Origin: Hyphomicrobiales bacterium
GTDB lineage: Bacteria; Pseudomonadota; Alphaproteobacteria; Rhizobiales; Aestuariivirgaceae
DNA length: 6,854 nucleotides
Direction of reading: 5' to 3'
Assembly: GCA_025362535.1 (NCBI GenBank)
Contig: JANYGE010000140.1
Coordinates: 1-6,854, forward strand
Shown: positions 1-6,011 of the stretch, piece by piece
Numbering within the stretch: the stretch's first letter is position 1
Layout of the letters: each line of letters opens with the position of its first letter
Translations under genes and position numbers: made by a program
Notes under the pieces: model-generated
The model's input: the letters and a program-made list of their open reading frames with translations, nothing else
Databases searched by the model: none
What the model was told of the DNA's origin: nothing

Positions 1-529
1 TGTAAATGACGAGGCCGGGCAGGCCGAGCAGTGCATACCAGAATATTGGTGCGGTGATCCCATCAGCCGTGTTTTCCGCAAGGCTTTCGAGGGCGGCTTT
101 GGCGATGCCGCTTTCATCCAAAGTTTCAGGATCGCGCCCGACAATTTTTGCCACTTCGATGCGGGCAGCGGGCAGGGATTGCCCCAAAGCGCGATCCACG
201 GCACTCACATGATCACGCAGAGACTTTTGCGCAATAAAGGCTGTGGCGATCGCCACATTGATCACCCAGCCATACGAGTATTGTGAAAGTGTTTTGGCCA
301 GGATCCAAGCTGGAATGCCAACCGCAGCGCAGAGTAAGATGATCGCCAGAATACCATGGCGGCGGTTTTCAGTTGCATCAACTTCAGGGTCGTTGAGACC
401 TTCATCAATATAGCTGATCAGCTTGCCGATCCACTCGACCGGATGGCCTATCAACTTATGGAGCGTTGGGGGAAACCCAACCAAGCTTTCGATGACCAGA
501 ACGAGGGCGGCGAGGGCAAAATTATTCAT
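1..529 (-). CDS. cobD: Adenosylcobinamide-phosphate synthase CobD/CbiB, N-terminal part (runs off left edge)
   Basis: This integral membrane protein of the CobD/CbiB family joins the aminopropanol (phosphate) arm to the f-carboxylate of adenosylcobyric acid, giving cobinamide (phosphate). The frame is open from ATG at 529 to the window edge, giving 176 codons of a family usually about 310-330 residues long, so the C-terminal part is missing. Visible family motifs are HPVEWIG (residues 29-35), NRRHGIL (55-61), QKSLRDHV (101-108), VGRD (130-133) and the strong signature ESLAENTADGITAPIFW (148-164). Hydrophobic stretches near residues 3-18, 59-78, 87-100 and 161-176 fit membrane segments. The start overlaps the cobQ stop by 4 bp (ATGA). 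A GGAG ribosome-binding site lies at 538-541, inside the cobQ 3' end, with 8 nt spacing. Both point to cotranscription and translational coupling with cobQ. The family call is firm. The name follows the aerobic (Cob) convention, and the homologue in the anaerobic convention is CbiB. Confidence 0.95.
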   Translation of the reverse strand, partial: MNNFALAALVLVIESLVGFPPTLHKLIGHPVEWIGKLISYIDEGLNDPEVDATENRRHGILAIILLCAAVGIPAWILAKTLSQYSYGWVINVAIATAFIAQKSLRDHVSAVDRALGQSLPAARIEVAKIVGRDPETLDESGIAKAALESLAENTADGITAPIFWYALLGLPGLVIY

Positions 530-1983
530 TGCGCCAGCTCCAGAATTTTATCGATGTCTAAACAGGTTTCCAAATGTGCTGCCAAATCATCCAAGGTTTT
601 ATCAATCAAATAATCGAAATTGAGATCAGATGGTGGTGCACCTAAAGATTTAAGAAAGGCTTGCCGGAAGCCATCGGCGGAAAAACATCCGTGGAGATAG
701 GTTCCAGTCACCCGACCATCGGGGCTGGTCGCACCTTCGGGGCCATTGGCGGTTTGGGCAAAGAGTCTGGCACAATCGGGGCCTGCGGTTTCGCCCAAAT
801 GAATTTCATAGGCGGTGATGAGCTGGCCGGAGAGGGCATGCATAGCTTCAGTTTCGGTGACGGTTTTTCCAGCGAGGAGGGTGGTTTCCACATTGAGCAG
901 GCCGAGACCCTCAACACTGCCTGCTGGGCCTTCGAGACCTTCAGGATCATGGATCGTGCGGCCCAACATTTGATAGCCGCCACAAAGGCCGAGAACGCGG
1001 CCGCCACGCCGGACATGGGCTTTTAGGTCAATATCCCAGCCTGCCTCACACAAGGCCTTGAGATCCGCCATGGTCGATTTGCTGCCCGGGATAATGACCA
1101 AAGTGCAATCTCCGGGAATAGCTTCGCCAGCATTCAGGAACTGCACAGTGATGCCAGGTTCCAAGCGCAGGGGATCAAGATCATCAAAATTTGCAATGCG
1201 GGGCAGACGCAAAACGCAGATTTTCAAACCTTTAGAATCAGTTGTGATCATATGCTCCAAAGTTACTGCATCTTCAGCCGGCAGATTTGAGGCAGCAGCA
1301 AAATGCGGGATCACGCCGAGGCAGGGCGTTTCGGTGTGGCTTTCAAGATACAGCCTGCCTTCATCAAATAAGTGCGGATCACCATGGAACTTATTGATTA
1401 TGAATCCTTTTATATGATTACGATCAGTTTCGCTTAGCACTGCAAATGTACCGATGATGGAGGCAATTACGCCGCCACGGTGAATATCGCCAATCAACAA
1501 GGCAGGAATGCAAGCCGCTTCAGCAAAACCCAGATTAGCCAAATCACCCTCACGCAAATTCACTTCGGCGGGGCTGCCAGCGCCTTCAACCAAGATTATA
1601 TCACAGGTTTCGGCTAGAAGCCGGAAGCTTTCGAGGATGGCTGGCATATAGCGGGGGCGTTCACGGAAGAAATCGCGGGCTTTGAGTGTTGCCTTGCGCT
1701 GGCCTTGTACAATGACCTGCGCACCAATCTCTGATTCAGGCTTGAGCAATATAGGATTCATATGGATCGTTGTCGGAATACGGGCGGCACGGGCTTGCAG
1801 GGCTTGGGCGCGGCCAATTTCACCACCATCGGCTGTGACTGCGGCGTTGTTTGACATATTCTGCGGCTTGAACGGGGCCACGCGCCAGCCCCGATTGGCC
1901 AAGGCACGGGCAATGCCAGCTACGACTAGAGATTTCCCGACGTCTGAGCCAGTGCCGAGGAACATGATAGCTTTGGCGGGCAT
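526..1983 (-). CDS. cobQ: Cobyric acid synthase CobQ/CbiP (glutamine-hydrolysing)
   Basis: This enzyme performs the ATP- and glutamine-dependent amidation of side chains b, d, e and g of adenosylcobyrinic acid a,c-diamide, giving adenosylcobyric acid. The 485-residue length is normal for the family. The N-terminal dethiobiotin-synthetase-like ATPase domain has the P-loop GTGSDVGKS at residues 10-18, followed by FKPQNMSNNA (38-47), MNPILLKP (75-82) and VEGAGSPAEVNL (132-143). The C-terminal class I glutamine-amidotransferase domain has IIPGSKST (297-304), the nucleophile elbow GLCGGYQ with Cys334, and GTYLHG with the putative catalytic His431. The ATG at 1983-1981 shares one base with the cobB stop (TAATG). 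The sequence just upstream is C-rich on the coding strand's 5' side and shows no Shine-Dalgarno match, so translation probably relies on reinitiation by ribosomes finishing cobB. Its stop overlaps the start of cobD. The family call is very secure, and no key residue appears to be missing. Confidence 0.97.
   Translation of the reverse strand: MPAKAIMFLGTGSDVGKSLVVAGIARALANRGWRVAPFKPQNMSNNAAVTADGGEIGRAQALQARAARIPTTIHMNPILLKPESEIGAQVIVQGQRKATLKARDFFRERPRYMPAILESFRLLAETCDIILVEGAGSPAEVNLREGDLANLGFAEAACIPALLIGDIHRGGVIASIIGTFAVLSETDRNHIKGFIINKFHGDPHLFDEGRLYLESHTETPCLGVIPHFAAASNLPAEDAVTLEHMITTDSKGLKICVLRLPRIANFDDLDPLRLEPGITVQFLNAGEAIPGDCTLVIIPGSKSTMADLKALCEAGWDIDLKAHVRRGGRVLGLCGGYQMLGRTIHDPEGLEGPAGSVEGLGLLNVETTLLAGKTVTETEAMHALSGQLITAYEIHLGETAGPDCARLFAQTANGPEGATSPDGRVTGTYLHGCFSADGFRQAFLKSLGAPPSDLNFDYLIDKTLDDLAAHLETCLDIDKILELAQ
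538..541 (-). promoter_or_regulatory. Ribosome-binding site of cobD inside the cobQ 3' end
   Basis: The minus strand reads GGAG here, 8 nt before the cobD ATG at 529. It supports the chosen start and shows that cobD has its own initiation signal in addition to the 4-bp stop/start overlap with cobQ. Confidence 0.6.
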
Positions 1984-3260
1984 TAGGGGGCCACGCTGAT
2001 GATATGGGCATAAGAGCCCATGACCTGGCCCACGCGCTGGCCGATTCGACCAATGTCATGGCCGCTTGCATCTTGGGCGTGGAACAATGGCGCACCACTG
2101 GTTTGGTTTTCTATTGTGGAATAATGGAATTCGTGGCCGCGCATGGTTTGTTTGAAAGGCCCCGTCAGCGGGAACAATTGACGGTAACCCAATGTGAGTT
2201 TGCGAGTGGCGAAACTGGTGGTGAGGGGCAACAGGCCAGCCATGGCGTGTTTGGTACCATCTTTGTCGATCAGGCCATCGCCCAGAACCATATAACCCCC
2301 GCATTCGCCATAAATCAGGCCTCTGAATTGGCGAAGGCCATCAAGGAACTTGCTGTTGGAGGCTAGTTTCCCGGCATGGAGTTCAGGATATCCCCCAGGC
2401 AGGAAAATAGCATCCCCCTTCGGGGCTTCATTGTTCAGGGGCGAAAAGAATGAAAGTTCTGCTCCGGCATTACGCCACCCGTTCAGAAAATGTGGATAGG
2501 CGAAAGCGAAGGCTATATCTTGGGCGACGGCAATGGTTTGGGCTAGCGGCGGCAGATCAAACTCGCTGATCTGAAATTGATTCGTGAAATCGAAAGCTGA
2601 TTCGACGAATCTGTCAAGAATTGTTTCACGTGCAACTCCTGTGGCAACAGTTTCAATAAAGGCCTCAAGTTCTTGATTCTCCATGGCTTGTACCAAACCT
2701 AGATGGCGTGATTGCAAAACATGTGAGTCGTTGTGCCGCATTATCCCTAGGATTTTAGGCGCGTTTTTGGCAAGCGCGCGCAGCAAGAGACTCATGTGGC
2801 GATCACTGGCCACACGGTTGAGAATGAGGCCTGCAAAATTCAGGCTTGGCCTAAAATTCGTAAAACCCTGTACCAAAGCTGCAATGGATTGGGCTTGGCG
2901 AGCGGCATCAACCACGAGTACGATTGGAATTCCGAGCTTTTCGGCGAGATCAGCGGTTGACCCCTTTGCTCCATCTGGACCATCGAACAGGCCCATAACG
3001 CCCTCGATGATTACAAGGTCTTGGCCTTTGCCGAGTTCCGCCAATCGTGCAGCGCAGACCTCGAAACCCATGGCCCAATAATCAAGATTGATGCAGGGCT
3101 GGCCCGAAGCTGCTTCATGAAAACGGCCGTCAATATAGTCAGGCCCGATTTTGGCAGAGGCTATTTTCAGGCCTTTGTTTCTAAACGCGCGGATGAGGCC
3201 GAGGGTGATCAGCGTTTTGCCAGAGCCGGAATTTGGGGCGGCTATGATGATGGTTTTCAT
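1983..3260 (-). CDS. cobB: Cobyrinic/hydrogenobyrinic acid a,c-diamide synthase CobB/CbiA
   Basis: This enzyme amidates the a- and c-carboxylates of cobyrinic acid (CbiA) or hydrogenobyrinic acid (CobB) using ATP and glutamine. The product has 425 residues from ATG 3260. The ATPase domain shows APNSGSGKT (8-16), KIGPDYID (37-44) and EGVMGLFDG (86-94). The glutamine-amidotransferase domain shows LPGGYPELH (287-295), the nucleophile motif YGECGGYM with Cys320, GHEFHY (375-380) and GSYAHI with the likely catalytic His419. The frame stays open upstream to a TTG at 3284, but those eight extra codons lie inside a palindromic repeat, and the P-loop sits at the usual distance from ATG 3260, so that start is preferred. 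No good Shine-Dalgarno sequence precedes it, and the repeat ends only 7 bp away. The stop codon shares one base with the cobQ start. Sequence alone does not settle whether the native substrate contains cobalt. Confidence 0.95.
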   Translation of the reverse strand: MKTIIIAAPNSGSGKTLITLGLIRAFRNKGLKIASAKIGPDYIDGRFHEAASGQPCINLDYWAMGFEVCAARLAELGKGQDLVIIEGVMGLFDGPDGAKGSTADLAEKLGIPIVLVVDAARQAQSIAALVQGFTNFRPSLNFAGLILNRVASDRHMSLLLRALAKNAPKILGIMRHNDSHVLQSRHLGLVQAMENQELEAFIETVATGVARETILDRFVESAFDFTNQFQISEFDLPPLAQTIAVAQDIAFAFAYPHFLNGWRNAGAELSFFSPLNNEAPKGDAIFLPGGYPELHAGKLASNSKFLDGLRQFRGLIYGECGGYMVLGDGLIDKDGTKHAMAGLLPLTTSFATRKLTLGYRQLFPLTGPFKQTMRGHEFHYSTIENQTSGAPLFHAQDASGHDIGRIGQRVGQVMGSYAHIISVAP

Positions 3261-3267
3261 TTTTACA

Positions 3268-3353
3268 CTGTCATCTCGACGCAAGTCGGGACCCAGAAAT
3301 GCAAGATCGGTGTTTGTTGAAAGTCTGGGTCCCGACTTGCGTCGGGATGACAG
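3268..3353. repeat. REP/BIME-like palindromic element (two inverted 30-bp arms)
   Basis: The left arm (3268-3297) and right arm (3324-3353) are reverse complements at 29 of 30 positions, separated by a 26-nt spacer. The only mismatch is T3276 against G3345, which would be a G-U wobble in rightward RNA. Each arm also contains a small palindrome: the right arm reads CCCGAC-TTGC-GTCGGG (3331-3346), a perfect 6-bp stem with a 4-nt loop, and the left arm has the one-mismatch counterpart at 3275-3290. Two REP-like units in inverted orientation resemble bacterial interspersed mosaic elements. Neither side carries the T-run expected of an intrinsic terminator. The element occupies most of the cobA-cobB gap and ends 7 bp before the cobB ATG. 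No second copy was seen in this window, so its dispersal in the genome is inferred from its form only. Confidence 0.85.
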
Positions 3354-3380
3354 AAAAAGGAAGCATTGAGCGTATTAAAA

Positions 3381-4211
3381 CTACCCAAGCTTATTCTCCA
3401 TCAACTCTGGCGAATACCAATCCAAGAGCGGACGCCAATCACTGGCATGGCCGATAACCACGATTGCCGGGGTGGGTGGCTCGTGGGTTTTTACATAATC
3501 GCCTGCTTGGCTGAGGATGGTGCTGACCACCGACTGTATGGGAAGTGAAGCGTTTGAAACAATGGTAACTGGATGATCTGCGGGGCGACCTGCGGCAATT
3601 AACGCAGCAGCGATTTCGCCCAAATTTTTGTCCCCCATATACATCACGATCACCGGTGCCGCAGTGGCGATGGCTTGCCAGTTGACATTGGCGGGCATTT
3701 TGCCAGTGGCGTCATGGCCGGTTAAAAAGATCACCGCATGGTTGGTATCGCGGTGAGTTGCTGGAATGCCTGCATAGGCAAGACCACCTACACCTGCGGT
3801 GATTCCAGGCACGATGCGAAAGGGCACCCCCGCTTTGGCCAGCGTCTGGCTTTCTTCACCGCCCCGACCAAACATAAAGGGGTCGCCGCCTTTGAGACGC
3901 AGCACGCGCTTTCCGGCTTTGGCCAACTCAATGAGCCTGAGTGAAATGTCTTTTTGTTCGGGCGAAGGTTTGCCGCCGCGCTTTCCGGCATATTCCTTAT
4001 CCACACCTTCAGGCACCCAGCGCAAAATATCAGGGTTCACCAATGCATCATAAACCACAATGTCGCAGTGCTGCATGGCGTGATAGGCCAGCAGTGACAT
4101 GAGGCCGGGGGCACCCGGCCCCGCACCCACAAGCCACACCCATCCGCCGTGGAACTGCGGAAAATCTTCCCGGTCCAATTTGGCAAAGTTGTTGGTTTGT
4201 GTTTGGCGCAT
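3381..4211 (-). CDS. cobA: Uroporphyrinogen-III C-methyltransferase CobA (SUMT)
   Basis: This enzyme uses S-adenosylmethionine to methylate uroporphyrinogen III at C2 and C7, giving precorrin-2, the branch-point to corrinoids and siroheme. The 276-residue product is a stand-alone tetrapyrrole methylase, without the CysG dehydrogenase/chelatase domain. Motifs in order are VGAGPGAPGLM (28-38), RLKGGDPFMFGRGGEE (105-120), VPGITAG (134-140), IPATHRD (149-155) and MYMG (190-193). The first 22 residues are an unconserved-looking leader. The ATG at 4211 is supported by AAGGA (complement of 4215-4219) just upstream, with a short spacing. It is the most upstream gene visible in the leftward series and starts 21 bp from the divergent cbiD. 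A 120-bp gap with a palindromic repeat separates its TAG stop from cobB, so it may be only partly cotranscribed with the genes downstream. It sits among B12 genes, which favours a corrinoid role, but supply of siroheme is not excluded. Confidence 0.96.
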   Translation of the reverse strand: MRQTQTNNFAKLDREDFPQFHGGWVWLVGAGPGAPGLMSLLAYHAMQHCDIVVYDALVNPDILRWVPEGVDKEYAGKRGGKPSPEQKDISLRLIELAKAGKRVLRLKGGDPFMFGRGGEESQTLAKAGVPFRIVPGITAGVGGLAYAGIPATHRDTNHAVIFLTGHDATGKMPANVNWQAIATAAPVIVMYMGDKNLGEIAAALIAAGRPADHPVTIVSNASLPIQSVVSTILSQAGDYVKTHEPPTPAIVVIGHASDWRPLLDWYSPELMENKLG

Positions 4212-4214
4212 GTT

Positions 4215-4219
4215 TCCTT
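4215..4219 (-). promoter_or_regulatory. Ribosome-binding site of cobA
   Basis: The minus strand reads AAGGA, followed by AAC and then the cobA ATG at 4211. The spacing is on the short side, but this is the only purine-rich match in the 21-bp gap and it decides the cobA start. It overlaps the possible -10 element of the divergent cbiD. Confidence 0.55.
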
Positions 4220-4224
4220 ATACA
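4219..4224 (+). promoter_or_regulatory. Possible -10 element for cbiD in the 21-bp divergent gap
   Basis: TATACA at 4219-4224 matches the sigma-70 -10 consensus at 4 of 6 positions. A poor -35 candidate, TTGTGT at 4197-4202, lies 16 bp upstream inside the start of cobA. Transcription from it would begin at about 4231-4233, at or next to the cbiD ATG, which would make a leaderless message. That would be consistent with the lack of any Shine-Dalgarno sequence before cbiD. The match is weak and could be chance. No equally good leftward promoter for cobA was found. Confidence 0.2.
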
Positions 4225-4232
4225 GTTCACTT

Positions 4233-5273
4233 ATGAGAATTGAGAAGCCTCAAGCGAGTTTAAAGCGCGGCTGGACCACGGGGGCATGTGCGACTGCGGC
4301 AGTGAAGGCTGCGTATACGGCATTGCTCAGCGGCACATTTCCTGATCCGGTGACTATAACATTGCCGAAAGGCGAACAACCCTCATTTGCATTATGTTTC
4401 GAAGAAAAAGGTGAGGCTTATGCGCGGGCTGGCATTGTGAAAGATGCTGGCGATGACCCGGATGTGACGCATGGGTCTACAGTGATTGCCACGGTACGTC
4501 GGTTCGGTAGGGGTGTAACCTTCAAGGCAGGTGCTGGTGTTGGCATGGTGACCAAGCCCGGCTTGCCAATTGCGGTGGGTGAACCTGCGATAAACCCTAT
4601 CCCCCGCCAGATGATGATGGCGGTGATTGCCGAGCTTGGCGGTGGAGATGTGGAAATTGAAATTTCGATTCCGGGTGGGGCAGCCCTTGCCGAGAAAACC
4701 TGGAACCCACGGCTTGGTATTATTGGTGGGCTTTCTATTTTAGGCACCACCGGAATTGTTCATCCATTTTCCTGTGCGGCGTGGATTGCTTCCATTCACC
4801 GTGGCATTGATGTGGCGCGCGCCATGGGGCTTTACCACGTGGCCGGATGCACAGGGTCTACTTCCGAAGATGCCGTGCGGGCGCATTTTGGCTTGCCACT
4901 GGAAGCGATGCTCGACATGGGGGATTTTGCGGGTGGGGTTTTGAAATATCTGAGGGTCAACCCGGTGCCGCGTGTGACCATTGGCGGTGGTTTTGGCAAG
5001 ATGGTGAAGCTTGCGCAGGGAGCGATGGATTTGCATTCTGGACGATCACAAGTGGATTTTGCGTGGCTGGCGAAACGTGTTGATGTTTCTTTACGTGAAC
5101 AGGTTTTGGCGGCGAATACGGCTATGGAAGTTTTGGACATAGCAGGCAATGGAATTGCGCAAATTGTTGCAGCTGAAGCGCTGCACCATGTGCGCCGCGT
5201 TCTTGATGGAAGTTCTGTTGCTGATGTAATTATCATTGATCGCGTAGGGAAGATTATTGCTCATGCCACGTAA
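4233..5273 (+). CDS. cbiD: Cobalt-precorrin-5B C1-methyltransferase CbiD
   Basis: CbiD transfers a methyl group from S-adenosylmethionine to C1 of (cobalt-)precorrin-5B during corrin ring formation. It fills the step done by the unrelated CobF in the classical aerobic route. The product has 346 residues from ATG 4233, close to the family norm. Motifs are RGWTTGACATAA (12-23), KDAGDDPDVTHG (70-81), GEPAINPIPRQMM (116-128), NPRLGIIGGLSILGTTGIV (158-176), FGKMVKLA (254-261) and HSGRSQVD (268-275). The frame is open back to ATG 4149, but that would overlap cobA by 63 bp and add 28 residues before the conserved start of the family, so 4233 is chosen. No Shine-Dalgarno sequence is evident before it; a leaderless message is possible. 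The 3' end overlaps cobK by 11 bp, indicating an operon. The fold is specific to this family, so misidentification is unlikely. Confidence 0.95.
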   Translation: MRIEKPQASLKRGWTTGACATAAVKAAYTALLSGTFPDPVTITLPKGEQPSFALCFEEKGEAYARAGIVKDAGDDPDVTHGSTVIATVRRFGRGVTFKAGAGVGMVTKPGLPIAVGEPAINPIPRQMMMAVIAELGGGDVEIEISIPGGAALAEKTWNPRLGIIGGLSILGTTGIVHPFSCAAWIASIHRGIDVARAMGLYHVAGCTGSTSEDAVRAHFGLPLEAMLDMGDFAGGVLKYLRVNPVPRVTIGGGFGKMVKLAQGAMDLHSGRSQVDFAWLAKRVDVSLREQVLAANTAMEVLDIAGNGIAQIVAAEALHHVRRVLDGSSVADVIIIDRVGKIIAHAT

Positions 5274-5982
5274 GGTTCTCATTTTGGGCGGCACCAAAGA
5301 GGCTCGCATGTTGGCAAATCGATTGGTACGTATTGGTATCGATGTGACCTCATCTTTTGCTGGCGTTACCGAAAATCCGATTTTGCCAGAGGGCAAAGTT
5401 CGCGTTGGTGGGTTTGGTGGTGTTGAGGGAATGCGAGAGTATTTAGTAGCAGAAGAAATTGATGTGTTGGTTGATGCTACACATCCATTTGCTGCTGTGA
5501 TTTCCGCTCATGCATCTGAGGCATCTGCGAATGTTATGAGATTAGAGCGCCCCGCTTGGTCGCCGTTGCCGCAGGATCGTTGGATTGATGTTCAAGATAA
5601 TAAGGCTGCGTTGGCGGCGTTACCAAGTGGTTCCAACGTGTTGCTCACAATAGGGCGAAAGGAGGTCGCAGTGTTCATATCGCGGTCTGACCTTTCTGGT
5701 GTGGGGCGGATGATTGAACCGCCTGATGAAGCTTTGCCAGAAAACTGGCATCTGGTTTTGCAACGCCCACCTTTTGCCATGGCGGACGAATTGGCTTTGA
5801 TGAGACAGCACGGAATAACACATTTGGTTACCAAGAATGCAGGAGGGCGCGAGACTGCGGCTAAGCTGGAAGCTGCACGAAGCTTGGGCATTCCAGTTGT
5901 CATGATTGCGCGACCGCTCAAGCCTAAGGTCGAAACTTATACTACGGTAGATGCAATTGCGGCGGCGATTGCTTCTCGCTAG
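5263..5982 (+). CDS. cobK: Precorrin-6A reductase CobK/CbiJ
   Basis: This NADPH-dependent enzyme reduces a double bond of precorrin-6A (cobalt-precorrin-6A in the anaerobic route), giving the 6B form. This is the step directly after the CbiD/CobF methylation, matching its position behind cbiD. The product has 239 residues, typical for the family. Motifs are the N-terminal nucleotide-fold LILGGTKEA (6-14), RVGGFGG (47-53), DATHPFA (71-77), LERPAW (94-99), TIGRKE (129-134) and the C-terminal KNAGGRETAAKLEAAR (191-206). ATG 5263 is chosen, with GGGAAG at 5247-5252 and 10 nt spacing. An in-frame TTG at 5257, two codons earlier, is the alternative and would sit only 4 nt from that site. The gene overlaps the cbiD end by 11 bp, so the two are almost certainly cotranscribed. 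A second, perfect ribosome-binding sequence lies within the gene at 5658-5666 (see findings). Confidence 0.94.
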   Translation: MPRKVLILGGTKEARMLANRLVRIGIDVTSSFAGVTENPILPEGKVRVGGFGGVEGMREYLVAEEIDVLVDATHPFAAVISAHASEASANVMRLERPAWSPLPQDRWIDVQDNKAALAALPSGSNVLLTIGRKEVAVFISRSDLSGVGRMIEPPDEALPENWHLVLQRPPFAMADELALMRQHGITHLVTKNAGGRETAAKLEAARSLGIPVVMIARPLKPKVETYTTVDAIAAAIASR

Positions 5983-6011
5983 ACTAAAACCTTAACAAAT
6001 GGATTCGGTTC

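Noticed and set aside
661..1026. Open frame of 121 codons on the plus strand opposite cobQ
   Set aside because: It lies wholly antisense to a well-supported cobQ region containing the Cys334 amidotransferase motif. Its translation has no recognisable motif and no upstream signal. It is a shadow of codon bias.
1058..1417. Open frame of 119 codons on the plus strand opposite cobQ
   Set aside because: It is antisense to conserved cobQ sequence, has no family resemblance, and fits a shadow frame.
2004..3320. Several plus-strand frames opposite cobB (starts near 2004, 2683 and 3021)
   Set aside because: All are antisense to cobB motifs. None shows a domain or start signal.
3268..3353. The palindrome as a Rho-independent terminator after cobA
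   Set aside because: No T-run follows the stem in either transcription direction: leftward it is followed by TGTAAAA and rightward by AAAAAGG.
4149..4232. Upstream ATG 4149 as the cbiD start
   Set aside because: It would overlap cobA by 63 bp and add 28 residues before the conserved family N-terminus.
4895..4901. GCCACTG, resembling the B12-box core of cobalamin riboswitches
   Set aside because: It is inside cbiD coding sequence and not upstream of any gene. The surrounding riboswitch stems are not apparent. Similar heptamers occur on the minus strand within cobA (3662-3668, 3704-3710).
4418..5236. Minus-strand frames opposite cbiD
   Set aside because: cbiD motifs run continuously through the region on the plus strand. 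The antisense products are low-complexity in appearance and unrecognisable.
5257..5262. TTG 5257 as the cobK start
   Set aside because: ATG 5263 gives the standard N-terminus directly before the LILGG motif and better spacing to GGGAAG. The TTG remains possible but is less likely.
5969..5997. TTGCTT / TTAACA as a promoter for the AapJ-like gene
   Set aside because: The -10 candidate matches the consensus at only about two positions, so it is not distinguishable from chance.
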